This document shows positions 1-6,457 of a stretch of 10,705 nucleotides of DNA, in pieces; within the stretch, counting starts at the first letter, position 1, and the number at the start of each line of letters is the position of its first letter. Source of the stretch: JAXHUH01 sp034211175 (GTDB lineage: Bacteria; Actinomycetota; Acidimicrobiia; Acidimicrobiales; CAIXPF01); contig JAXHUH010000348.1 of the NCBI GenBank assembly GCA_034211175.1, forward strand, positions 1-10,705, read 5' to 3'. The notes under the pieces are model-generated. The model saw only the letters and a program-made list of their open reading frames with translations, was not told the origin of the DNA and made no database searches. The position numbers and the translations under genes are program-made.

Positions 1-138
1 CGTCGAGTCGCCGGACGTCGTGGTCGTCGGCGCCTCGGTGGTGGTCGTGGGCGACACCGGGCCACCCGGATCCTCGGGTGCACATGCCACCAGCACCATT
101 GCCAGTGCGCTCAGGAGCGCGACCAGGGTGCGCTGCAT
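1..138 (-). CDS. Lipoprotein N-terminus, likely paralogue of the next gene (3' part outside window)
   Basis: The first 46 codons are visible. They begin MQRTLVALLSALAMVLVAC, a short positive n-region, a hydrophobic core and a lipobox (L-V-A-C, Cys19). A Pro/Thr-rich linker containing GPVSPTT follows. This predicts a protein lipid-anchored on the outer face of the membrane, with its catalytic or binding domain beyond the window edge. The start at 138 is preferred because GGAG lies six bases upstream. An in-frame ATG at 150 is possible and would add four residues. The complete gene at 252-2162 has the same plan (Cys19, then P-x-P-x-GPVSPTT, then a Thr linker) and the same strand, so this is probably a tandem paralogue; that is inference from about 30 residues. 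Function cannot be read from this fragment. Confidence 0.75.
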   Translation of the reverse strand, partial: MQRTLVALLSALAMVLVACAPEDPGGPVSPTTTTEAPTTTTSGDST

Positions 139-197
139 AGCTGACTCCATTCCCGCCCGCTCGAGTTCCGCCGTCGTCATGTCACCGTAACGTGAAC

Positions 198-216
198 TCC
201 GGTTCTCGAAACCGGA
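198..216. terminator. Small hairpin after the glycosidase gene
   Basis: TCCGGTT (198-204) and AACCGGA (210-216) are perfect inverted arms around a 5-base loop. The hairpin lies 36 bases downstream of the glycosidase stop codon and upstream of the next lipoprotein gene. There is no T-tract on the exit side, so it may be a weak terminator, an attenuator between two co-transcribed genes or an mRNA-stabilising stem. Confidence 0.35.
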
Positions 217-251
217 TCGCAACATGAACATGACGGCCGTGATGGTGTCGG

Positions 252-2162
252 TCAGAGCTTCTCGATCGTCACCGACTCGATGCTGTACTGCGAGTGGGTG
301 GTGGCGTCGGAGTCGAGCAGGATGTTGTAGCCCCAGTAGCCCACGAAGCGCGGGTTGGGGATCGTCCACGACTGCTCGTAGAGGTCGGTGCCGGTCACCC
401 GGGTCCACGACCCGGTGCTCGACAGGCCCCGGCCGTCCATCCGGTCGAACGGCACGTCCGACTCGTACTTGACGTTGAAGCCGGGGTCGCCGTCGCCGTG
501 GGCCCGCATCCGGATCGTGAGCTCGATCGGCGTCGTCGTGAACCGGAGGAACGTCGGGTCCACCCCGATCTTCCAGGCGGCGCCGCCGCTCATGTCGAGC
601 TCGGCGGTGCCCCCCACGACCGTCGGCTCGGGGGCGCCCATGATCCGGATGCCGTTCGGCCCGTCCGCCGCGGACAACGACACGGCCTGCGCGTTCGTGT
701 ACGGGCCGCCGTCGTCCCAGGCGAACGGGCCGGTCGTCGCCGCGTCCGCCCATGCCTGCGCCGGCGCGCTCTGGGCCGGGGCCACGAACAGCATGGGCGA
801 GCCCGCCACCTCGGCCGACGTGACCGACGACGTGGCGCCCGTGTGGGGGTCGATCGCCGTGACGCCGGCGCCGAACGAGAGCGAGCCGGTCGTGCCGGGC
901 TCCGCCCAGGCGACGAGCACGGTGCCCTGCGGCCCGTCGAACACGAAGCCGTACGTCCCGGGCGCCGGCCGCAGCCAGCCGCCGTAGGCGGGGACCTCAC
1001 CCAGGTGGTCGGTCAGCGTCGACAGCGCGACGTAGGACGGTCGGGGCGCCCCACCGGGCCCGAGCAGTCCGAGGTACTCACCCTCGGCGTCGGCCGGCGA
1101 GAACCAGTGGACCCGCTCCACGCCCTGGGCGAGCGACATCGTGAAGTACTTGACCAGCCCGTCGGCCTGCTCGGCCAGGCTCACCCCGGTGTCACCCGGA
1201 GGGGACACCTGGATGCCGATCTCGGTGAAGCGAACCGGCACGTCGGCCCTGGCCGGGTCGAGCTCGGCCAGCATCGTGCGCAGCGTCGGCACGATGCCCA
1301 TGAAGATGCCCTCGAACCCGTGACGGACGGCGCCGCCCGTCTCGTAGGGGTGGAGCGTCACGTAGTCGTAGTGGCCCCGGGCGCCGGCCTCGATGGCCTG
1401 GGCGAGCCAGTTGATGTGCACGCTCTTGGCCGCCAGACCGATCTGCACCGACGGGTCCACGGCCTTCGCCGCGTCGTAGGCCACCTCGACGATCTCGGCG
1501 TAGGAGATCGGCGAGTCGTCGTCGGTGAAGTTCGGCGGCTCGTTCCACACCTCCCAGTGGGTGACCTGGCCGCGGTACTTCGTGACCTGCTCGGTGACGT
1601 ACGCACGCCAACCCTCGAGGTCACCGACGGGGAACACGCCGGGGAAGTCGGGGCTGCGCCACTGGAGGATCCCGGTGACCTCGACGCCGTTCTCCTCGAA
1701 GGTCTCACCGCGGCCCAGCTCCTCGAGCGGCCGGAAGCCCCGCACCGACGTCACGCCGGCGTCGACCATGGCGGGCAGCCAGTTCTCCGGCGCGTACGAC
1801 AGCGCGTGCGACGGGGCGACGCCCCACGGGCTGGCATCCGCAGGGGTCGGCACCGGGCCGGGCCGGGTCGTCGGCGGCACCACCGTCGAGGTGGTGGTCG
1901 GCGGGACCGTCGTCGAGGTCGTATCAGTGGACGGCGTGGTCGACGTGGACGGCGTGGTCGAGGTGGTCGACGGCGCGGGGTCGGCGGTGGTCGCCGTCGT
2001 GTCGCTCGGGCCGTCGCCGGGCCCGTCCGGCCCCGTCGTCGGCGGGGTCGTCTCGGTCCCGTCGGGCGCGGTCGTCGGTGAGACCGGGCCCTCCGGGGTG
2101 GGGCTGCACGCCGCCGCCACGAGGCAGACGACGCACAGCAGCGTCAGCAAGGACCGGCGCAT
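252..2162 (-). CDS. Secreted lipoprotein glycoside hydrolase (clan GH-A TIM barrel)
   Basis: The protein has 636 residues. A signal peptide ends in a lipobox (V-A-A-A-C, Cys19). A Thr/Pro/Ser linker runs to about residue 110, so the enzyme is tethered outside the cell. Residues 111-385 look like a (beta/alpha)8 glycosidase of clan GH-A: WEVWNEPP at 203-210 supplies the acid/base Glu208, HPYE at 271-274 is the usual barrel motif, and RFTEIG at 311-316 supplies the nucleophile Glu314. A small beta domain (about 390-470) and a C-terminal beta-sandwich-like region (about 475-636) may bind carbohydrate. The style recalls GH39/GH5-like enzymes; exact family and substrate are not determined. The start at 2162 has GGAG seven bases upstream and is followed directly by the signal peptide. 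The frame stays open upstream to 2573, but that part reads as non-coding Arg-rich sequence. It is transcribed divergently from the lipoprotein at 2607. Confidence 0.88.
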   Translation of the reverse strand: MRRSLLTLLCVVCLVAAACSPTPEGPVSPTTAPDGTETTPPTTGPDGPGDGPSDTTATTADPAPSTTSTTPSTSTTPSTDTTSTTVPPTTTSTVVPPTTRPGPVPTPADASPWGVAPSHALSYAPENWLPAMVDAGVTSVRGFRPLEELGRGETFEENGVEVTGILQWRSPDFPGVFPVGDLEGWRAYVTEQVTKYRGQVTHWEVWNEPPNFTDDDSPISYAEIVEVAYDAAKAVDPSVQIGLAAKSVHINWLAQAIEAGARGHYDYVTLHPYETGGAVRHGFEGIFMGIVPTLRTMLAELDPARADVPVRFTEIGIQVSPPGDTGVSLAEQADGLVKYFTMSLAQGVERVHWFSPADAEGEYLGLLGPGGAPRPSYVALSTLTDHLGEVPAYGGWLRPAPGTYGFVFDGPQGTVLVAWAEPGTTGSLSFGAGVTAIDPHTGATSSVTSAEVAGSPMLFVAPAQSAPAQAWADAATTGPFAWDDGGPYTNAQAVSLSAADGPNGIRIMGAPEPTVVGGTAELDMSGGAAWKIGVDPTFLRFTTTPIELTIRMRAHGDGDPGFNVKYESDVPFDRMDGRGLSSTGSWTRVTGTDLYEQSWTIPNPRFVGYWGYNILLDSDATTHSQYSIESVTIEKL

Positions 2163-2290
2163 GGCCGCTCTCCGTTCCCGCCCGCCGGGTCCGCCGTGTG
2201 TCGCCGCCACCCAAGAGCCGACGTTCGTCATCAGAACGCAATGGTCGACCGATTTCGCCCTGCGGAACCGGCGTCCGGGCCGGGCACGCC

Positions 2291-2342
2291 GTCGGCGCCA
2301 ACGCAACTCGGGACGACCACAACGAGTTGCCATCGCGCCGAC
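2291..2342. repeat. Compound inverted repeat, two 8-bp stems with a 4x4 internal loop
   Basis: Outer arms are GTCGGCGC (2291-2298) and GCGCCGAC (2335-2342). Inner arms are GCAACTCG (2303-2310) and CGAGTTGC (2323-2330). All sixteen pairs are perfect Watson-Crick. The stems are separated by CAAC/CATC and closed by a 12-base loop. The element starts 129 bases upstream of the glycosidase start codon. It could be in that gene's 5' leader, a binding site for a dimeric regulator, or part of a small RNA. Strand of action is unknown. Confidence 0.6.
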
Positions 2343-2564
2343 AACCCACCCGCCGAGCGGCCAGACCAACCGACCAGAAGGGGGCGAAGACCACGGACAG
2401 AGGTTCACGAATGTGTACGGGAGATGGCGCACGCCACGTCGAGCGGCGGCTCGAACACACTCCGAGCAACACCGTTCGCCCCCTCCGACCAGGACGTTCA
2501 TCGCCGTCGGCCGGAGATCGCACGACCGGAGCGGATCACGCGCTGCGGAATGAAGACGTCGCGC

Positions 2565-2570
2565 TAGCGT
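2565..2570 (+). promoter_or_regulatory. -10 element (TAGCGT) of the small lipoprotein gene
   Basis: TAGCGT fits the actinobacterial TAnnnT -10 consensus and lies 36 bases before the ATG at 2607. That would leave a leader of about 30 bases carrying the GGGAG ribosome binding site. No good -35 hexamer is seen. The context GCGC-TAGCGT resembles that of the -10 boxes at 3175 and 6418. Confidence 0.45.
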
Positions 2571-2606
2571 CAACGACAGGAAGGCGGTTCATCGGCGGGA
2601 GATCAC

Positions 2607-3125
2607 ATGAAGACGACGCGGCGCGGGCGCTCACTGAAAAGCGTGTACTGCTCACTGCTCGTCGTCGCGGCCGCGGCCTGCGGCGGTGGAACGGAGTCGA
2701 ACGAGGAACCGCTGTCGGCGTTGGCCACGGCCGCGGACTCGACGAGCACGACGGCCGCCCCGCCCGGGGAGGACGTCGCGGCCGACGAACCGGTCGACAC
2801 GGTCGACGGCCCCGAGGAGCTGAACGCGGCGTCGGGCCTCGTCACCTGGGGAGCCGACCAGTTCTCCCTCACCGGCTCGCAGCACTTCCTCCAGTGCGAG
2901 TTCACCGAGGGGAGCGGCGACGTCGTGGTCGACGTCCGGCTCTCCGGCGTCGGCACGATCGAGCTCTCCGACCGACGGACGTTGCCGCCGAGCCTGATCC
3001 TCGACCGCGACGGCGAGCGTTCGATCACCGAGGACCTCGAGGTGCAGCAGAACCCCGTGGCGACGTCACTGAGCGGCACCGGGATCCTCGAGAACCGCGA
3101 GCTCTCGTTCACCATCGATTGCTGA
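2607..3125 (+). CDS. Small secreted lipoprotein, LpqH-like in outline
   Basis: The protein has 172 residues. A basic N-terminus (KTTRRGR) precedes a hydrophobic core and a lipobox A-A-A-C (Cys25), followed by a Gly/Ser/Thr/acidic linker to about residue 72. The compact C-terminal domain (about 78-172) alternates short beta-type stretches and has only two cysteines after the lipobox, Cys97 and the last residue Cys172, which probably form a disulfide. The arrangement of lipid anchor, low-complexity linker, a Cys early in a beta domain and a terminal F-x-I-x-C resembles the mycobacterial 19-kDa antigen family (LpqH). That is a resemblance in plan, not an established homology. The ATG has GGGAG five bases upstream. 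It stands alone, ending 63 bases before the TetR gene, which has its own promoter. Molecular role unknown. Confidence 0.82.
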   Translation: MKTTRRGRSLKSVYCSLLVVAAAACGGGTESNEEPLSALATAADSTSTTAAPPGEDVAADEPVDTVDGPEELNAASGLVTWGADQFSLTGSQHFLQCEFTEGSGDVVVDVRLSGVGTIELSDRRTLPPSLILDRDGERSITEDLEVQQNPVATSLSGTGILENRELSFTIDC

Positions 3126-3174
3126 GCCACGCCGGCGCACGTCCACCGGGACCGTGACGCCGAGAGAGCGGGGC

Positions 3175-3180
3175 TAGCCT
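3175..3180 (+). promoter_or_regulatory. -10 element (TAGCCT) giving a leaderless tetR transcript
   Basis: TAGCCT matches TAnnnT and ends eight bases before the GTG at 3189. Transcription would therefore begin at or within a base or two of the start codon. No Shine-Dalgarno sequence fits in this space as a transcript leader. GTGACG at 3154-3159 is a possible weak -35, with a short 15-base spacer. Confidence 0.5.
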
Positions 3181-3188
3181 CGCGGAGC

Positions 3189-3851
3189 GTGCCGTCCAAC
3201 ACCCCCCGTCGGCGACCACGAGCTCGCCAGGGCGAGGGCGAGCATCTCCGGACCGAGTTGATCGACGCCGCCCGGACGATCCTGACGGAGACCGGCCGCG
3301 CCGATGCCGTCACGCTGCGGGGCGTCGCTCGTGCGGTCGGTGTGTCGGCGCCGTCGATCTACCTGCACTTCGAGGACCGTGACGCGTTGCTGCGCGCCGT
3401 CCTGATCGACAGCTTCGAGAAGTTCGGCCGAGCGCTCGCCGAGGCACCCGGGACCGGTGACCCGGCCCGCGACCTGCGGTCGGGCTGCCTCGCCTACCTC
3501 GACTTCACCCGCCGCTCGGACGGCGCGTACGCCGTGCTCTTCTCGGGCATCGTCGACGTCGAGAGCCTCCTGCCCGGCGGTCGCCGGCCCGGCGTGGAGG
3601 AACCGTGCGAGGCCGAGGACCCGGGCATGGAGGCCTTCGAGGCCCTCGTCGCCACCGTGCAGGCCGCGATCGACCGCGGCCAGGTGCCCGATCGCCGGGC
3701 GCGACCGACGGCCGTCGCGATCTGGACGCACCTCCATGGCGCCGCGGGGCTCCGACGAGCGATGCCCCGGTTCGGCTGGCCCTCCGACGAGGAGCTCGTC
3801 GACGGCCTGCTCGCCGACCTCGCCGGCATCTCCCCGCCCGACGCCGGCTGA
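3189..3851 (+). CDS. TetR/AcrR-family transcriptional regulator with WHG-type C-terminal domain
   Basis: The protein has 220 residues, typical for the family. A basic N-terminal tail (1-20) precedes a three-helix DNA-binding domain. The helix-turn-helix spans about 42-61 (TLRGVARAVGVSAPSIYLHF), followed by the characteristic E-D-R-D-A-L-L segment. The C-terminal ligand/dimerisation domain includes AIWTHLHGAAGLRR at about 178-190, which matches the WHG-containing TetR C-terminal family. Such proteins are dimeric repressors released by small molecules; the ligand here is unknown. The GTG start is supported by the -10 element just upstream and by the codon reading. The next gene on the same strand is the carotenoid oxygenase, 171 bases away with its own promoter, making it the likeliest target besides tetR itself. 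No clear operator palindrome was found. The last 37 bases are repeated imperfectly just after the stop codon. Confidence 0.93.
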   Translation: MPSNTPRRRPRARQGEGEHLRTELIDAARTILTETGRADAVTLRGVARAVGVSAPSIYLHFEDRDALLRAVLIDSFEKFGRALAEAPGTGDPARDLRSGCLAYLDFTRRSDGAYAVLFSGIVDVESLLPGGRRPGVEEPCEAEDPGMEAFEALVATVQAAIDRGQVPDRRARPTAVAIWTHLHGAAGLRRAMPRFGWPSDEELVDGLLADLAGISPPDAG

Positions 3852-3892
3852 CGACCTCGCCGGCAACTCCCCACTCGGCGACGCCAGCCGAC
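3816..3892 (+). repeat. Imperfect tandem duplication of the tetR 3' end
   Basis: The end of tetR from GACCTCGCCGGC (3816) through the stop codon is followed at once by a second copy starting at 3853 (GACCTCGCCGGCAACTCCCC) and ending ACGCCAGCCGAC at 3892. The copies differ by a few substitutions and a 3-base insertion. The second copy is not translated with the gene because the TGA at 3849-3851 lies between them. Confidence 0.6.
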
Positions 3893-3942
3893 GCCAGCCA
3901 CCGGCGACGCCCGAGTCACGGTCGAGACGACGCACAAGAAGG

Positions 3943-3972
3943 TTGACGGTCGTTACCTCACGTCCGTAAAGT
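3943..3972 (+). promoter_or_regulatory. Sigma70-type promoter of the carotenoid oxygenase gene
   Basis: TTGACG (3943-3948) and TAAAGT (3967-3972) are separated by 18 bases. This is the best -35/-10 pair in the window and lies about 50 bases before the ATG at 4023. A direct repeat TACCTnA occurs at 3954 and 3972, in the spacer and at the end of the -10, where a repressor such as the adjacent TetR protein could act. That role is inference. Confidence 0.6.
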
Positions 3973-4022
3973 ACCTAACAGCCGTTCACCACCCGCCACC
4001 CACCACCACCCGGAGGTCGGAG

Positions 4023-5375
4023 ATGGACGCCACCGCCTACCTGTCCGGCAACTTCGCACCCGTCGGTGAGGAGCTGACCGCCACCGACCTCGAGGTCATC
4101 GGCTCGATCCCACCGGAGCTGCGCGGCCGCTACGTCCGCAACGGCCCGAACCCGATCGATCCACCCGACCCGGCCCGCCACCACTGGTTCGTCGGCGAGG
4201 GGATGGTCCACGGGATCCGTCTCGAGGACGGTCGGGCGAGCTGGTACCGCAACCGCTGGGTCCGCTCGCCCGCCGTCGCCGAACGCCTCGGCGAGGCACC
4301 ACCGCCGCGCCGCGTGCCCGAGGACCGCCAGCTCGGCTCGCCCAACACCAACGTCGTCGCCATCGGCGGCCGCACCTACGCGGTCGTCGAGGCGGGCTCG
4401 GTGCCCTGCGAGCTCGGACCGCAGCTCGAGACCGTCGGGCCGTCCGACTTCGGCGGCACGCTCCCCTGGGGCTTCACCGCGCACCCCCACACCGACCCGG
4501 TCACCGGCAACACGCACGCGGTCGCGTACTGGTGGGGCTGGGGCAACAAGGTCCAGTACCTCGTGCTGTCGCCCGAGGGCCGGGTCACGACGTCGGTCGA
4601 CATCACGACCCCGGGCGACGGCAGCCCGATGATGCACGACATGGCCATCACCGAGAGCCGGGCCGTCATCTTGGACCTCCCCTGCATCTTCGACCTGGAC
4701 CTGGCGACGTCGGGGCGCTCGTTCCCGTACCGCTGGCACGAGCCGTACGGCTCCCGGGTCGGGGTCCTGCCGCTCGACGGCACGGGTGAGGTCACCTGGG
4801 TCGACGTGGAGCCGTGCTACGTCTTCCACGTCCTCAACGCCTTCGACCTCGACGACGGCCGGCTCGTCGTCGACGTGGTGCGCCACCCGAAGGTGTTCGA
4901 CACCGACCTCGCCGGGCCCTCCGAGGGCGCGCCGACGCTCGACCGGTGGACGATCGACCCGGTGGCGGGCAAGGTCATCGAGGAGCGCCTCGACGACCGC
5001 CCCATGGAGTTCCCGCGCGTCGACGAGCGGCGCTTCGGCCGACCCGCCCGCTACGGCTACGGCGTGGCGATCGCCGACGGCCTCGAGCACGGCCCGCTGC
5101 TGCGCCACGACCTGCGCACCGGTGCCGTCGCCGCCCACGACCACGGGAAGGGGCGCTCGACCATGGAGGCCGTGTTCGTGCCCCGCGACCCCGACGACCC
5201 GACCGGCGCCGAGGACGACGGCTGGCTGATGTCGGTCGTGCACGACGCGGAGGAGAACCGGGCCGAGCTCGTCCTCCTCGACGCCTCGGACTTCACCGGC
5301 GAGCCGGTGGCCCGGGTGGTCCTGCCGACGCGGATCCCCTTCGGCTTCCACGGCAACTGGCTCCCCGACGCGTGA
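4023..5375 (+). CDS. Carotenoid cleavage oxygenase (RPE65/CCD family)
   Basis: The protein has 450 residues, a normal length for a bacterial carotenoid oxygenase. These are seven-bladed beta-propeller, non-heme Fe(II) enzymes that split a double bond of carotenoids, apocarotenoids or stilbenes with O2. The four iron-binding histidines are recognisable in order: His154 (FTAHPHTDP), His205 (MMHDMAIT), His269 (YVFHVLNAF) and His443 (FGFHGNW, near the C-terminus). Second-shell glutamates fit Glu329 in EFPRVD and Glu382 in MEAVFVPR. The family N-terminal motif G-x-Y-x-R-N-G-P-N-P is at 35-44. The ATG has GGAGG six bases upstream. There is no signal peptide, so it is cytoplasmic or membrane-associated. 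It follows a TetR regulator and ends at a strong convergent terminator. Substrate (carotenoid, apocarotenoid or lignostilbene-like) cannot be decided, and no carotenoid synthesis gene is in the window. Confidence 0.95.
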   Translation: MDATAYLSGNFAPVGEELTATDLEVIGSIPPELRGRYVRNGPNPIDPPDPARHHWFVGEGMVHGIRLEDGRASWYRNRWVRSPAVAERLGEAPPPRRVPEDRQLGSPNTNVVAIGGRTYAVVEAGSVPCELGPQLETVGPSDFGGTLPWGFTAHPHTDPVTGNTHAVAYWWGWGNKVQYLVLSPEGRVTTSVDITTPGDGSPMMHDMAITESRAVILDLPCIFDLDLATSGRSFPYRWHEPYGSRVGVLPLDGTGEVTWVDVEPCYVFHVLNAFDLDDGRLVVDVVRHPKVFDTDLAGPSEGAPTLDRWTIDPVAGKVIEERLDDRPMEFPRVDERRFGRPARYGYGVAIADGLEHGPLLRHDLRTGAVAAHDHGKGRSTMEAVFVPRDPDDPTGAEDDGWLMSVVHDAEENRAELVLLDASDFTGEPVARVVLPTRIPFGFHGNWLPDA

Positions 5376-5439
5376 GCCCGAACGGGTGATCACCCGGTGG
5401 TGGCGCGAGGCCGCGCCACCGCCGGGTGTTGCTCACGCG
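5369..5439. terminator. Bidirectional terminator between convergent genes, stop codons in outer arms
   Basis: The core hairpin is 5391-5428. The arm CACCCGGTGGTGGCGCG pairs with CGCGCCACCGCCGGGTG over 17 positions with one T-G wobble, around the 4-base loop AGGC. It is flanked by a second perfect 9-base dyad, CGCGTGAGC (5369-5377) and GCTCACGCG (5431-5439). This dyad contains the TGA of the oxygenase (5373-5375) and the complement of the TGA of the acetyltransferase (5433-5435). No T-tract follows either side, which is common for terminators in high-GC actinobacteria. Confidence 0.85.
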
Positions 5440-6182
5440 GCCCGGATGTGGCCGCCGTGGCCGCCGATGATGCGGGCGACCGCCGGTGCGGTGCACCCGT
5501 GCGGCTCCCGGCACGCCGACGTCGCCGCGGCGAGCGACAGGAGGGCGCCGGTGTCGAGCCCCGCTCCGAGCGCCACCCGCCGGGCATCGCCCATGGCGCC
5601 GGAGCCCGCGAGCGACTCGGCGTCGGGACGCAGCCGGAGCCCGAACGACTCGAACAGGTCCACGCTGGCGCGGTTGTCGCTGAGGATGTCGCACGTGAGC
5701 GTCGCGACGCCGAGCGTGTCGAGCACGAGCACGACGGCGGCGATCACGGCACGACCGATGCCCTGGCGGCGACGGTCGTCGGCGACCATGACCGCCAGAT
5801 CGGCGGTCGCCGGGTCGTCGGCGCGCCGCACGCCCAGCGCCTCGGCGACGGCCCTGCCCCCGTCGTGGGCGACCCACGACACCCGACGACACTGGTCGAC
5901 GTCGCAGAGCTGGCTGACCAACGACGGCCGCACGACCGGTAGCGGGCTGAAGAACCGGCGCCGACGCGACTCGGGGTCGAGCCGCTCGACGAGGCCGGCG
6001 ACGAGGTCCTCGTCGCCCGGCGTCGTGGGACGGAGCCACACCGGCCCCGCGCGGGTGGCGACCAGCGGCTCGAGGCCGAGCGCGCCGCGGTGCGCGACAC
6101 CGGTCGTCGGCGTGTCGGACGTGGCCGTGGCGATGGCGGGATCCGCGGCAACGATGGCGGAGCAGGTGATGAGCGGCGTCAT
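5433..6182 (-). CDS. GNAT-family N-acetyltransferase
   Basis: The protein has 249 residues. After a variable Ala/Thr-rich N-terminus (1-45), the GNAT fold begins with VWLRPTTPGDED (48-59). ERLDPESRRRRFFSP (66-80) is reminiscent of the Gcn5-like domain of bacterial Pat protein-lysine acetyltransferases. The acetyl-CoA pyrophosphate loop is RRRQGIGR (137-144), preceded by the strand LAVMVADD. Motif B includes DILSDNRASVDLFESFGL (165-182), the usual N-x-x-S/A-x-x-L-F-x-x-x-G-F/L pattern. About 65 residues follow the core, with no recognised domain. It transfers an acetyl group from acetyl-CoA; the acceptor is unknown and no cNMP-binding or synthetase domain is fused. The ATG at 6182 is chosen because the upstream open frame (to 6413) reads as low-complexity non-coding sequence and GGGGGA precedes this start. 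Divergent from the molybdenum hydroxylase gene, convergent with the oxygenase. Confidence 0.88.
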   Translation of the reverse strand: MTPLITCSAIVAADPAIATATSDTPTTGVAHRGALGLEPLVATRAGPVWLRPTTPGDEDLVAGLVERLDPESRRRRFFSPLPVVRPSLVSQLCDVDQCRRVSWVAHDGGRAVAEALGVRRADDPATADLAVMVADDRRRQGIGRAVIAAVVLVLDTLGVATLTCDILSDNRASVDLFESFGLRLRPDAESLAGSGAMGDARRVALGAGLDTGALLSLAAATSACREPHGCTAPAVARIIGGHGGHIRAA

Positions 6183-6238
6183 GGGTCGGTCCCCCGGTGT
6201 CGGGTCGTGCGGGCCCGGATCGCGGCGCCCGGTCGGCC

Positions 6239-6259
6239 GGTGGACGGTGGACGGTGGAG
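6239..6259. repeat. Three tandem 7-base units (GGTGGAC) in a divergent intergenic region
   Basis: GGTGGAC, GGTGGAC and GGTGGAG follow head to tail about 57 bases upstream of the acetyltransferase start codon, inside the 275-base region (6183-6457) shared with the divergent hydroxylase gene. They may be slippage-prone sequence or regulator half-sites; nothing decides which. Confidence 0.4.
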
Positions 6260-6417
6260 CGGGCGGCGGTTCCCGTGCGTTCGAGCCGGGCGAGCCGCAC
6301 GAACCCCCTGGTCGGCCTGACGCCGGTAGGTACGCAGGGCCCGGCGACGTGGTTCGCCGCCACCGGCCGATCATCGAGAACCGACAGGCCCAGGGAGACG
6401 TGACCTCCGACACGCGC

Positions 6418-6423
6418 TAGGTT
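6418..6423 (+). promoter_or_regulatory. -10 element (TAGGTT) of the molybdenum hydroxylase gene
   Basis: TAGGTT fits TAnnnT and lies 34 bases before the ATG at 6458, allowing a leader that includes the strong GGAGGGGAG ribosome binding site. No convincing -35 box is seen. The preceding bases GCGC match those before the -10 at 2565. Confidence 0.42.
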
Positions 6424-6457
6424 CGGGCCAGCACCTGGACAGGTGGAGGGGAGCGAG

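Larger units (their letters stand above)
2163..2606. other. 444-base divergent intergenic region
   Basis: This region separates two divergent lipoprotein genes. Frames stay open across it, but their translations are Arg/Pro/Thr-rich and lack domains or plausible ribosome binding sites, so I call no gene. It holds the ribosome binding site of the glycosidase next to 2162, a compound hairpin (2291-2342) and a -10 element for the rightward gene (2565-2570). I found no convincing -10/-35 pair for the leftward glycosidase gene. Confidence 0.6.

Noticed and set aside
294..2081. Long plus-strand frame opposite the glycosidase gene
   Set aside because: It has an Arg/Gly/Val-rich, featureless translation, while the minus strand has a lipobox and catalytic glycosidase motifs.
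2196..2567. 123-codon plus-strand frame in the divergent intergenic region
   Set aside because: It is Arg/Pro/Thr-rich, has no ribosome site or domain, and runs through the compound hairpin.
2163..2573. N-terminal extension of the glycosidase to 2573
   Set aside because: It would bury the signal peptide 137 residues inside the protein; the ATG at 2162 has a ribosome site and is followed by a lipobox.
3940..4010. TetR operator palindrome before the oxygenase gene
   Set aside because: Only short direct repeats were found; no dyad with arms long enough to support an operator call.
3975..5393. Long minus-strand frame opposite the carotenoid oxygenase
   Set aside because: It is a codon-bias shadow; the iron-ligand histidines and a GGAGG ribosome site support the plus-strand gene.
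6183..6413. N-terminal extension of the acetyltransferase
   Set aside because: Its low-complexity Pro/Arg/Gly residues look non-coding and include the 7-base tandem repeat; the start at 6182 has a GGGGGA site.
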